A stretch of 54,436 nucleotides of DNA. Origin: Podila epigama (Eukaryota; Mortierellomycota; Mortierellomycetes; Mortierellales; Mortierellaceae). Location: assembly GCA_015679605.1 (NCBI GenBank), contig JAAAVE010000006.1, forward strand, positions 1 to 54,436. The letters are read 5' to 3'. The notes under the pieces are model-generated. The model saw only the letters and a list, made by a program, of their open reading frames with translations. It was not told the origin of the DNA and made no database searches. A program made the translations under genes and the position numbers. The stretch's first letter is position 1; each line of letters starts with the position of its first letter. This document shows, in pieces, positions 21,802-31,900 of the stretch.

Positions 21802-21996
21802 TTAGAAAACCTCTGGAAAATGAACATTTCCTTTTTGGACCACGATGGTCGGGGCGGCGCGCTTGATGGATGCATGCAAAACAGCACAAACAAAGCATGT
21901 TCATCGCCCACACACTCACTTTCTCCTTCACTTCCCCACCCATTCTTCGTTCCTACTCACTACTCAACACAACATCCATACCCATCAACATGTTGA
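21802..21996 (+). repeat. Left arm of an inverted repeat: leader of the RecQ-like pseudogene
   Basis: This stretch, which includes the start codon at 21990, recurs inverted at 24022-24308. Shared phrases are CTGGAAAATGAA, ACGATGGTCG/ACGATAGTCG, GATGCATGCAAAA, CATGTTCATCGCC, CTCACTTTCT, CTTCACTTCC/CCTCACTTCC, CCCATTCTTC, TTCCTACTCACTACTCAAC and ACATGTTGAA. The shared part is 5' leader and first codons, so it is either a duplicated promoter of two helicase genes or the terminal inverted repeat of an element. Confidence 0.8.
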
Positions 21997-23749
21997 ACTT
22001 TCCCTCAGACACCGTTTCTCAGACTTGCTTTTATACCTTTGGAGTACACCCTCGGAAGGAGCAACTGGAAGTTGTGCAAAAGATCGCACAGGGGAGAGAC
22101 TGTATCCTGGTGGCAGGAGGTGGATGGGGAAAGTCACTAGTCTTCTTCCTTCCTTTGGTGCTCTGGAAAGATCGTATCACCCTTATCATCACACCGCTCA
22201 GAGTGCTTGGGGATGAGCATCAATGAAAACTCACGGAAAAAAAATTACTAGCATCAACGTAAAAGAAGACATGTCCGTTTCTGTGGATGAACTGGCATCG
22301 GGGCGGTACCAAGCTGTGTTTATGTCGCCAGAGCTCATCTTCAAGAGTCGTCGCTTCGCGCAGCTTTGGGAGAACAAAGCATGGAGAACACGGTTGATGG
22401 CTGTGGTGATAGATGAGGCTCATTGCATTGCCACCTGGGGTGCCGACTTTCGGCCAGAATATAATCAATTAGGAGTGCTGCGATGCAAAGTCCCTTCTTG
22501 GGTCCCGTTTCTGGCTTGCTCTGCGACGTTACAACCCACACTACTCAACAAAGTCATCAATTCTTTGGAATTCAACAGCAAAACAGTCGACATTATCAAC
22601 GTAGGTAATGACAGAGCCAACGTCAAGTACATCGTAGCCAGACAGAGGTATACAGCACACACATTTCAGGATCTCAACTTTCTGAAGGACAAGGTTAAAA
22701 CAATCGTCTACCTCCAGACCTGTCATCTTGTGGAACTTGCTGCGGCACATATCAGAGGACTGGTTGGGAGGGAGCAAACTGTCGTTTACCATTCGTTCAA
22801 GTCGGAGGAGTACAAGGCGCGATCAATAGAGGCATTTATAAACAACAAGGCATGTGTTCTAGTGGCGACTGAGGCAGCCGGCTTGGGATGCGACATCAGC
22901 AATGTGCTACGTGTCGTTCAGTTTGGGTACCCCGACAGTATTTCTTCGCTGGTGCAAAGATTGAGAAGAGCGGCTAGAAATCCTCAGCTTCAAGGCATTG
23001 GTATTCTCCTTGTCCCAAAAGCTGTTCCAGAAAAACTTGATGACGACCTGAAAGGATACATTGAGACAGATGGTTGCCGCCGTCAGTTCTTGGACACAAT
23101 TTTCAACAATACGCATCAGGACAACGCCAACTGCTGCGACATATGTCATCCCAATGCTGAAGATGTACCAGATATTGACGCCGTGCAAGCTGGAGAAGTC
23201 GGAGCCGAGGAGGACTTGCTGGTGAATAAAAGGAAGGCACAGCCTTGATCTGAAGAAGAAATACTCAGCATTTACGACGCCATCATGCAGTGGAGGGAGG
23301 TAGGATATGAGCGCCATTACAAAAAATTTATGTTCATGACAAAAGACTGCTTGATGACGGAAAACATGGCAAGAACGATCGCCGAAAAGAGTGCAAGTAT
23401 GCCGACTGCTAGTTCGATATACGAGGTGAGCCATTGGCTGTGCGCAAAACCTGACCTGCTTGAGGAGCTGAGCGAGATCCTTGTCCGCATGAATGCGGAG
23501 ATCACAGAGTCCAAATCCGAACAGTCGCAACGACCTTGGAGACCAGAACCAGAGTCGTCAACCTCCAAAAGTGGTGTTCCTATGGTGTAGCCACAATCCA
23601 ATGTGCAGCGGGTTATGCCAGCTCGTGTGAAGAAAATCAGAGCATCAAAGACGACTGACCACTTGTCATCTGGCGTGAAAAAGGCAGAAGGAAAAGAGGT
23701 TTTAAGGACTGAAGATAGAGGTGAGGATAAAGCGGCAGGAGAGAAGTAA
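21990..23749 (+). pseudogene. RecQ-like DNA helicase, disabled by one frameshift and two stop codons
   Basis: Superfamily 2 helicase of the RecQ type, about 585 codons when followed across its lesions. The first part (from ATG 21990) has FGVHPRKEQLEVVQ, the RecQ-type motif 0, and Walker A variant AGGGWGKSL (Trp where RecQ has Gly/Thr). The next has SPELIF, DEAH box VVIDEAHCIATWGADFRPEY, motif III LACSATLQP, then VYLQTCHLVE, motif V LVATEAAGLGCDISNV and motif VI-like LVQRLRRAARNP, followed by a Cys pair region NCCDICHP. Breaks: a one-base loss at about 22222-22226 shifts the frame, an in-frame TGA is at 23246-23248 and an in-frame TAG at 23588-23590; the frame beyond stays open to TAA at 23747-23749 with a basic C-terminal tail. 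The motifs are well preserved, so decay is recent, or sequencing errors contribute. Confidence 0.8.
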
Positions 23750-24021
23750 TAAACTATTCGTTTTCCATCATTCTCGATAGTTGCTAAGATGTAATCGTCA
23801 ATCTCAGTGTGGTCTGTGGCGGCTCCAACCATTTGATAGGGCTTCTTCTTTTTCAATCGTTTGGCCCCTCCTGACGCTCATGACCGCCGCCGACCCTCCT
23901 GTTTCATAAAACGTTCGTGTCCACCGTTTAATGCGTGGGTCCTACGTTAACCACGAGCTTCTTCAAGCTCATTCTCATTTGTGTGGCCTCTGTAGGATAT
24001 CATACAATTGATCGTCAGTCT
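23750..24021. other. Stretch between pseudogene end and inverted leader
   Basis: No intact gene. The minus-strand frame starting at 24028..24026 inside the right repeat arm reads MLKTDDQLYDILQRPHK and stops at 23975-23977. The phrase DDQLYDILQR resembles the N-terminal start of RecQ proteins, so it is probably the stump of a second helicase copy cut off after about 14 codons. Confidence 0.5.
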
Positions 24022-24308
24022 TCAACATGTTTGTGTTGAGTAGTGAGTAGGAATGAAGAATGGGCGAGGAAGTGAGGTAGAAAGTGAGCGTAGGAAAAAA
24101 CGAGGAAGTGCAGGCGATGAACATGTTTTTTAGTGGTTGTGGTCTTTTGCATGCATCTAGCACGCCTGTGCGGTGCATATTTTCGACTTTTAATTTTTTT
24201 CAAATAAAAAAAGGCCGCTACTGCGAAACTGACCTACTATCCCAACCTGACAGGAAACGACTATCGTCGCCCAAAGAGGAACCTTTCATTTTCCAGCAGT
24301 TTTCTTAG
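24022..24308 (-). repeat. Right arm of the inverted repeat: leader of a truncated second helicase copy
   Basis: Read on the minus strand, this repeats the leader of the pseudogene at 21802-21996 down to the start codon (24028..24026). It carries an extra segment of about 75 bases (around 24180-24256) and another of about 18 bases that are missing from the left arm, so one of the two copies has gained or lost sequence since duplication. Confidence 0.75.
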
Positions 24309-24832
24309 CGTCAGGGCGGTGACGACACTATTGAGGCTTCAACACGCTTCACAAACCTCTTTCCAGATGATCTTTTGCCAAGAAAAAAAGAGCGACTTTG
24401 CTCAAAGGGGTGGTCTGTCCGCCCATCCAATCATGACGCGCGCAGAATGAGCCGTTCGTCTTGTCGTCTTGTCGACTTTGCCAAAATAGGATATTTTTTT
24501 AATTGTTTGTCCTCCTTTTCCACCTTTCCGCCTGCATTCTGTGCTATCCTGTTGGGTGTACGCCCGGTCAAGTGAGAGCGTTTGGGTGACTTTGGGACTT
24601 TGGGCAAGAGCTTCTTGTTGGCAGTGACGATAGTCATCAGAAAGGTACAAAAAGAGAGGGTCTTTCCCTGCTTCTCTCGCTCTCTTTCCCTCGCTTCAAT
24701 TCACCCCAAGTCCTCAACGAACAAACGACTTCAAAAAGACTTAGCAAGTACTCACATCCCGTCCATATCTTCCACCGATTTGGATTTCACCGCATACATT
24801 ACAAAAATAGCCACATTTCAATCACAACAACT
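24309..24832. promoter_or_regulatory. Upstream region of the Rossmann-fold gene
   Basis: About 520 bases with no recognisable gene, ending in a CT-rich leader (24665-24705, repeated CTCTC and TTCCCTCG phrases) directly before the plus-strand gene that starts at 24833. No TATA element was seen. Confidence 0.4.
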
Positions 24833-25713
24833 ATGAAAGTTCTTACTCTTGGTAGCACGGGCTCCCTTGGCAAGCATGTGCTCACTCAATTGCTCGATCG
24901 TGGGGTCCATGTCAAGGCCATCGTCCGCTCTCCCAACAACCTCCCTACATCCGTATCCTCGGACCCGAAATTGACTGTCATCCAAGCCAGTATTCTCCAT
25001 ATGTCAGTCTCTGAACTGGCAGTTCATCTCAAGGGCTGTGACACCGTCATTTGCACTCTTGGCCATAACATGAACTATGGACGCATTCCAGCCCTTGGTA
25101 AGACATTTTTTTTTTTTTTTTCATCATTCACCCTTTACACCTGAGCAGAAACGCATATGGTAGTTCTGCAAGCAAGTGAACACCGACAACTTTTTCATGC
25201 TTCTTTTTCGTAAACGGTCTAGGTGTGTGGCTAAATCCCCGCGATCTCGTCCTCCGCGCTACTAAGATGGTCTGCGACGCGATCAAAGAAGTAGAGCCTG
25301 CCAATCCTATCCGTTTTGTCATTCTCAATACGGTCGGAGTTGCCAATCCCGATGGGTCTGATATACACGTCCGACAGCGCTTTGAGCGCGGTCTGGTCTC
25401 GTTCATGAATGCGACCTTGCCCCCATACACAGATAGTGTTCGCTCAGCCAATTACATTAGCAAGACGGCCGGAACAAAGGACAGCAAGTATCTCGAATGG
25501 GTAACCGTCCGGCCAGACAGTTTCGTTGACGGTGAGGTGTCTGAGTACAAGGTGTTTGCGTCGATCCAGCATTCGCTCTATACCCCAGATATTGTCAGAA
25601 GAGCAAACATTGCACACTTCATGTGCGAGTTAGTGACGAATCCGGCGACGTGGGAGCAGTGGAAGTTCAAAATGCCAGTGATTTTCGACGCGCAACAGCC
25701 ACAGAAGAAGTAA
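24833..25713 (+). CDS. NAD(P)-binding Rossmann-fold protein, NmrA/atypical SDR type
   Basis: Exons 24833..25097 and 25223..25713; 251 residues. The N-terminus MKVLTLGSTGSLGKHVLTQLL is a classical beta-strand plus GxxGxxG dinucleotide-binding loop, followed by VKAIVRSPNNLP, which lies where NADP-preferring proteins carry a basic residue. LKGCDTVICTLGH ends the nucleotide-binding part. Later segments are FVILNTVGVANPDG, the position of the SDR Ser/Tyr region, and LEWVTVRPDSFVDG, the phrase of NAD(P)H-binding reductases that approves a strand near the substrate pocket. No YxxxK pair is evident, as in other atypical members. Could be a flavin-type reductase or a redox sensor; the substrate is unknown. 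The junction G|GT at 25097/25223 keeps the frame. Confidence 0.85.
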
Positions 25714-26370
25714 AGACGTGTCGGCAATGAATTGACCCACACCTAGCCTGCCTACCAAAGAGATATACTACCGCCGCCGTTCGTTTTGCTCCACTCCTCC
25801 TACAAATGTCATACCATCGAAGATACAAAACACCTCGGCGCAACCAAGAGATATACAAAATAATAATAAACGTACCTCTGTGTGAACGTTGAATATGCAA
25901 GTGCGCCGCCTCAGCTCAAGTTAAACTTTAGAGTATCGAGGGAATCTGTTTAACACACACAGAGTTACAGAGTTTCCGAATGATTGAGCCCGCCGCGTAT
26001 TGTCGAGGCTAACGTGTGAAAAGACTCTGAAAAGTTCTACGTAGTTATCCATAGAACGAGCAAAGCAAGACACGCCGCGTCTTTGGCGACCATCAAAGGG
26101 TCCTCCCCCGGACGAGTACGAAATGTACCACAAAGAATCGTTGAGATTGACGTTCATTCTTGAGGTTCAAGTATAAAAGGCACCCAATTCCGCTTACATC
26201 CTACATCCCACATCACCACAACCCCTGCTTGAAAACACATACAAAGGTAAAGAGACCCAGCTTTCACTTATTGCTCGGCTTTGACAGTACTATCGTTCAT
26301 TTCCCTACCTTCTCTCCCTAAAACCAACAATAATCACTCTTTACACACGACAAAAACAAATAATAGCACC
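25714..26370. promoter_or_regulatory. Intergenic region with TATA box of the first cysteine-rich gene
   Basis: It holds the 3' UTR of the Rossmann-fold gene, with a possible polyadenylation signal AATAAA at 25865-25870, and the promoter of the secreted protein gene. A good TATA element, TATAAAA, lies at 26172-26178, about 199 bases before the ATG. A short 5' UTR intron may lie at 26247-26287 (GTAAAG...GACAG, 41 bases). Confidence 0.6.
26172..26178 (+). promoter_or_regulatory. TATA box of the first cysteine-rich secreted protein gene
   Basis: TATAAAA in the phrase AGTATAAAAGGCAC, at a sensible distance from the ATG at 26371 if the leader is 100-170 bases. It is the clearest core promoter element in the window, which suits a gene expressed strongly. 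Confidence 0.65.
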
Positions 26371-26640
26371 ATGGCCAAGTTTAGCACCATCCTCGCGTTC
26401 CTTGTTCTTTCAGTTCTCCTTAACTTCACTATGGCCTATTCATGCTACTGCGTCAGATGCCCTGGTATGGGCTGTGTGCGTGTCGATTCTGCCACCGAAG
26501 CCGTCTTCTCTGATGGCTTGGGCACCTGGAGACAATCTTGGAAGGGCGGATACCACATCGAGGGTATTGCCGGTAGCGATCGCGCCATGTTCCGTACCCT
26601 TTGCACTCGTTTCCAGGCCGATGGAGGAATCTGCGATTAA
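26371..26640 (+). CDS. Small secreted cysteine-rich protein, copy 1 (89 residues)
   Basis: Single exon. Residues 1-22 form a signal peptide (Lys after Met-Ala, hydrophobic ILAFLVLSVLLNFTMA), cleaved probably after Ala22. The mature protein has six cysteines: SCYCVRC, GCVRV, LCTRF and ICD near the end, enough for three disulfides. The shared pattern with the next gene is CYCVxC-x3-MxCVRVD-x-AT-x-AV, later GGYHI-x2-I and R-x-(L/M)F(R)-x-(L/M)C(T). I know of no named family; small secreted cysteine-rich proteins in plant- or soil-associated fungi are often effectors or antimicrobials, but nothing in the sequence shows either. The gene has a clear TATA box upstream. Confidence 0.85.
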   Translation: MAKFSTILAFLVLSVLLNFTMAYSCYCVRCPGMGCVRVDSATEAVFSDGLGTWRQSWKGGYHIEGIAGSDRAMFRTLCTRFQADGGICD

Positions 26641-27056
26641 GTCATAAATAGATATTGGTCCAATCTTCAGGAACATTGTGCGGTCCGTCAGCCTCTAGTA
26701 TCGACAGCTCTTTTTTTGTACTAGACCCATCCACAACAAGACGCCGCTTTTGTTTTTTCATTTAGCCTTGGAACCAACAGCAATCAAGCTTTGTGCGACC
26801 CAGAATCTAATTGCACTAAAATACGGTACTTCGCAATGTAGCAAAAAGAATAAAAAGACACCTCCATCCTACAACAAGAAAGAAAAAAGAAAAAAAAATA
26901 TCTTCATCTCTTCCTTCGTCCCCGCAAACTTGATCCCATCAAGGTATGGAATGCCAAAAAACAATGAAACAATGTACTCCTTTCTTTTAAAAGCCGATTT
27001 CCCTTGTGAAGGCTGATACTGTAAAAAAAAAAAAAAAAAAAAAAAGAACATAAACT
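26641..27056. other. Spacer between the two cysteine-rich genes, with a poly-A run
   Basis: 416 bases hold the 3' UTR of the first gene and the promoter of the second. Immediately before the second ATG is an uninterrupted A run of about 23 bases (27020-27043). No TATA element comparable to that of copy 1 was found. Confidence 0.5.
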
Positions 27057-27329
27057 ATGGCAAAGCTCAACCATAGCATCCTCATCCTCCTCATCCTCGC
27101 CGTGTTCGTCGGCGTCTCTTCGGCTTACGCTTGCTATTGCGTCAATTGTGGAAGTATGAACTGTGTTCGAGTCGACAAGGCAACTAAGGCCGTCTACAAG
27201 TACGGCCGTAGCGACTGGTACCCTTCGAATGAGGGTGGGTACCATATCTACAATATCCGCTCGGAACACCGCGACCTTTTCCGCAACATGTGCACACAGC
27301 ATGGAGCCAAGGGTGGTGTCTGCACCTAA
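27057..27329 (+). CDS. Small secreted cysteine-rich protein, copy 2 (90 residues)
   Basis: Paralog of the gene 417 bases upstream, single exon. Signal peptide residues 1-23 (ILILLILAVFVGVSSA with probable cleavage after Ala21 or Ala23). The same six cysteines occur at equivalent places: ACYCVNC, NCVRVD, MCTQH and the penultimate Cys in VCT. Identical or near-identical phrases are CYCV, CVRVD, GGYHI and CT-x3-A-x-GG-[IV]-C; the middle (YKYGRSDWYPSNE against FSDGLGTWRQSWK) has diverged. Function is unknown. The poly-A run that ends 14 bases before the start codon is unusual. Confidence 0.85.
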   Translation: MAKLNHSILILLILAVFVGVSSAYACYCVNCGSMNCVRVDKATKAVYKYGRSDWYPSNEGGYHIYNIRSEHRDLFRNMCTQHGAKGGVCT

Positions 27330-27712
27330 AATGAAGACTCCATTTAGTAGTGCTAGTAACTTTATAAAATAGCATTCATATTATGCGGAAAGAACAACAA
27401 GGCGCCATTTCGATCGCTCGTTTGTGCTAATGCTAGAAGGCAGTATTTGATATGACAAAGGCAGACCATCTGTTGATGAAGATGGGAGAAGAGAAATATC
27501 TTGAGGCGTGGGATGATACATCGCGTTGAGGTCATAAAAAATAAAAAGGTTCATTTCAAATTTCACTCTTCGCTTTAGCATGGTTCATCCTGAAGTTCCA
27601 AAAAGCACGCACCCTCTCTGGCTCTCTCACATCGTCACATTGACTAGACCTCCAATTAGATTGGCTTTACAACAATTCTTTAGGATCCAGTAACATCGTC
27701 GTCTAATCTTCC
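27330..27712. other. Intergenic region between convergent genes
   Basis: 383 bases between the second cysteine-rich gene (plus) and the end of the membrane-protein gene (minus); presumably two 3' UTRs. The minus-strand frame 27581-27381 (66 codons) has no recognisable feature. Nothing else was seen. Confidence 0.4.
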
Positions 27713-28795
27713 TCAAATTTGTGCTTTTTCGAGTTGGTCCACTGACAGTGATGAGCATGTCCAGGGCATTAGCGATGGCGATAGCGACCTTGACAAGGAC
27801 ATGGATGATTGAATCAATAATTGTGATTCAGTAGACTCGTTCGAGTCGTGTGTATGATGAGTACGCATCGTTGCCGTAGTCATTGTAGAGGCCATCGACT
27901 GGTTCGAGCCACGCCTGGAGCGCCCCCAAACCCGATATTGTGGCGGATGCCTGCGCTCGCGGATCAGTATCAACAAGGACCATCCATGTACTAATCCAAT
28001 TGCTACCTCAAGCAACGTCACCACGAGCATCGATCCATCCAGTTTGATCTCAGGCCCACCTTCTGAGTCCACAACGACCCCATTGTTGACCTCGTCATTA
28101 CCTACAGGTATCCTTGGTGCCGCCATGCCTGTCTTTGTTCTTGCCTCTGTGGTGTGCACCACAAGCATCGCCATAACAGCAACTAGAGCCAGCGCCCGGA
28201 ATAGAAACCGTAGGCACCAAATGGCAAGCGCGACCTGGGTCAAGCGCAACGACCTTCGAGTCGCTACCATCAGGCCGATGAGGCTGTCAATGACAGAAAG
28301 GCCCGAAAGCATGATCAAGATGTATACTGCTGCAGTTACGGTAGCCGAGGTTGCCGCCGCCGTCGTTACAATAGGATCATCGCCAATAACGCCTGCATTG
28401 CTCCCAACACTTTGTAAGAACCCTGGAGCGTACGAGAGTGGCTCAATGGCCATGACATGCATTGCTATTGTTGAGATACAGCGTGAAGGGTCATTCTGTT
28501 AGAAGGTACTCACTTTGTCCCTGTGTGTGTGTGTGTGTGTCTGGTTGCGTATGATGCATGTGCTCATTGAACAAAAAAAATGAATTGCAAAGAGCAAAAT
28601 GACCGTTGTGCACTGACAATCAACATCGAGTCTTTGTACGAGAAATGTGTCAACTGCGGCATGGAGGATTGTAGACGCATAGAAGATTCCATAAAGGGAT
28701 ATCAACCCAACAGTGAATCGTGGCCATTCCTCAGCTAGAGATTGACGCCATTGCTGGAGTTTTAATTGACAGCGAGAATGCAACCTTGATAACAT
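27713..28795 (-). CDS. Predicted four-helix membrane protein of unknown function
   Basis: Two exons are evident, but the junction is uncertain. Exon 1 starts at ATG 28795 (MLSRLHSRCQ) and holds one membrane helix (VGLISLYGIFYASTILHAAV). The second frame runs to TGA at 27713-27715 and holds three more: VYILIMLSGLSVIDSLIGLMV, IWCLRFLFRALALVAVMAML and LVVTLLEVAIGLVHGWSLLI. Between helices 3 and 4 lies a polar loop, and the C-terminus is a long Ser/Thr-rich tail. The intron probably begins between 28640 and 28605 (GTACAA or GTCAGT donor) and ends at 28492 (CTAACAG) or 28470 (CAATAG); it contains a GT dinucleotide repeat (28521-28540). I do not recognise the family. It lies 148 bases downstream of nothing obvious and ends tail-to-tail with the secreted protein gene. 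Confidence 0.65.
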
Positions 28796-28943
28796 GAAAA
28801 GTGAGGTTGGGTGAGTTTAAAGAGGTTAGGGAGAGAGAGAGAAAGAAAGAAAGAAAGAAAGAAAAGGAAAAAAAAAAAGTGCCTGAGCTATTTTAAGAAG
28901 AAGCGGACGACAGTTTCTGATTGGATGAACACGTTCATGCCGT

Positions 28944-31900
28944 TCACGACGCGTAACTTGGGATGCCATAGACAACAGTGGCCGCACCAACTAGATACTT
29001 GAGTCGGCATTCGTCCCTGGACATCTTTACCGCTTCCACAAGTGACAGTCGCCCTCGATATCCACGACCGCGCCGCAATTGTCCTCCACTCTCGCCACCT
29101 CTTGTACTTCCAGGCCGCTTCAAGTTATCATCCAACCCCCATCTTGCAAAGACAGCCTTACTGAGCCGATCAAGGTCCCTATCTGTCACATCCCACAGAT
29201 TGGCCACAACTGTCGGACAGCCCGCCAACAGAAAGTTCATGACATTACCCGTTGGATCAAATTCACCAGGTCCCTTTAGACTGCCACTGCTGCAGCCCAG
29301 CAGCAATGACACGGCACACTGACCCAGCTGGCGAATCTGGCACGACCGAATGTACTGCTCACCACCCGAATGTCCAAAGTATCTACACAAAAAATCAAAC
29401 GAATCAAACGAATCAAACGAAGCAATTAGATCACAGTATACAGAATGGACAAATGAAGGTGGAAAAAAATAAAAAGTCAAACATAAAAGCATAACTTCGA
29501 ATACTTACATATAAATATCGTTATTGACCATGCCGTTGATACATTCCATATCCAAAGGTGGTCTTCCAATAACTCCCTGCCAGCCAGGCTGATGTGAGAC
29601 ATAGTCTCCAAACTCTTGCTCCGTCCTCTTGAGATCTCCTCCAGGGTTGAGAACGTAGAACGTCCGGCGCGCATCAACCTCAACATCCTCCCACCTTCTA
29701 GACACAGTTGGCGTCACAGCATGCGCCAACCCTTCATCTGTCTCCATTTCCGAAAAAGGATCTTCTGTATCTGAACGCTGCTTTTTCATCTGTTGCTGCA
29801 AGATCCGGTCTCTTAAAAAGCTGATCGAAGGCAGTCTCGATACGGCTTCATCTCGCAGAACAGGACAGCTCTCCCATGGAAACATCTGCAGGTGCTTGTC
29901 CAGAATCAGCACAACATGAGATCCTTCATCGAACCCATTATTCTTGGCTTCTGTCTCAACAAGCCAGTAGTGCCGAAGAGCGTCGCGAATCTGCTCCGCA
30001 ATCTTGCCCAAGTCTAGTTCTGAATAAACGAGATAAGGTGATGATGAAAGGAAAGAGGCGGGGGAGGGCGGTAACGATGACGATGAGGAGACGGACGTTG
30101 GGCAGACACATGGGGCACCAGAGGAAGCGTTTGACGAGGCTGCCTCCGGAGCGTGCTTCATGTCTCCTGATACAGATTCCATTCCAGACATTCCTGCTTC
30201 TGAAGGCGATACGGCCACGTTTTTGAACATGAACGCATCCAGCAGAAAATATATCAAGTCTTTTATCTCCATAACTGTTGGATCTTCTCCCAGATTTGCA
30301 ATCACGCGACAGAGATCAAGGTCGATTTCCAGTTGCAAAATAGGACCTTGCTTGGCCATGGATCGACGGCGACCTCGTCTACCAAAACCCTGCTGCTGGC
30401 TGGGCGACGACGATATAAGCGTGTTGACGGCGTGGGTCATGATCCACTCAAGTGATCTCTTGAACTCCATCAAGTTTTCTTCTCGTGCTGGAGTGTTGTG
30501 TGACTGAATTATTCCTTTAATTCCGCTCAGCCATTGATCCTCCATCGTCTCTAGGAGACTACAAAGCCGATCGTCAAGGTTCTCCCGGCGAATCCACCAT
30601 TCGGCCTTGTCTTCCCTCGTCATGGTTGCAACATCGTCCACGCACCCCATCTGCCCAGACAGTGATAACGTCTCATGACTCTCTTGCAAAATTGCTTGAA
30701 GCTCATTCAGCGCGCACTGGTAGGATAGAAGCTCCGTCGAAGCTAAATCTTGACTGACCTCGTCCTCAAACCCATACCCAAACGAGGCCCCAATTCTCCC
30801 GTCATCTGCCTCCCTCTGGCTGGCGCGATTCAAAGGCAATCGAACAACTAATGGCATGGCGTTGGCCCGCAGCCGATTGACGTAAAGAACGTCATGCTCA
30901 ACATCCATCGACATGGACACAACCGTCCAGTTGGTTGGAATACTGTCTACAAACTCGCTCTGGAACTCCTCGGGTTTATACCCCATTCTATCTTTCTCAT
31001 ATCGCTCTTCCAAACATTCCAAAACCATCTTCTCATTTCCGTGCGTCGTTGAAGGCATCGTAAGCATCTGTTTGTCCAAATACACGTTCTGCGCTCGGCG
31101 GTTGCTGAACTGCTGGTGGTGGTTCGTGAAGCGACTGGCGTTCGTAACGTTGGTCTCACTGTCGGATAGCGCAAGGCTTAGAACATCTCTACTGCCATTA
31201 CGGATAGGGGTGCCTGGTGGTCCAGCTTCCTCGTACGCATTAAAATCCAAACGCCGTGGCTTTTCGAGTTCTAGTACATGACCTGTTGGAAGGATCCGTC
31301 CACGGTTTTGGTCAGATACATCATGTTGGGCGTTGGACTTGTTGTAGTCATGAGTATCGCTGTCTGCCACTGCTCCCTGAGGCTGACCCTTGGTAAGGAT
31401 TCCGCGCGGCCAGTCGAGTTCTTCATGCGGTAGGACTGGGTTCAATTTCTGCTTGACAAGGCCGTACATTTCACGCCGTGCTGTAATTGCTTTGGACATC
31501 TCCAAGTGGCACGAAGCGCGCAAAGCATTGAGCCTTCGTTCATTGACATTGTCAACATGCTCCTGCTCAAAGCTTGACTCCAACATATACAGATAAGCCA
31601 GACGCAAGCAGATATCTGTGACAATGTGTGACGGGGAGGTGTCAACAGAAAGAGCATACGCTTTCTGCAACTGCTCTTGAGCTTGAGTGATGACTTCCAT
31701 ATAGCGCGCTGTCGATGTTGAACCAGGAAGACGACCTCCAGATGGCAACTCGGTTTCCTCTCCTGTCTTCCTCAAGGGACTGCAGATACCAGATGCTAGA
31801 CCAAGGTTAGAGCGGGTAGCCCTCATAGTCGGCGAGGACAGCAGACGAGGAGCGTTTCTGAAGCGTGCAGCATAGGGATCGTCCATATCCTCTTGTTTGG

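Noticed and set aside
22223-22226. Programmed frameshift or stop-start reinitiation at the overlapping ATGA in the helicase
   Set aside because: There is no slippery site before the stop, and two further stop codons downstream show that the gene is broken, so a simple one-base loss explains it better.
23317-23856. 179-codon minus-strand frame antisense to the helicase 3' end
   Set aside because: The plus strand in the same place continues the RecQ-like protein with a basic tail typical of this family; the minus frame has no recognisable motif and looks like a shadow.
28602-28795. Treating the first exon frame of the membrane protein (98 codons) as a complete small protein
   Set aside because: The frame ends in a stretch encoded by a GT/CA dinucleotide repeat, which is better explained as intron; its helix fits as the first of four with the downstream exon.
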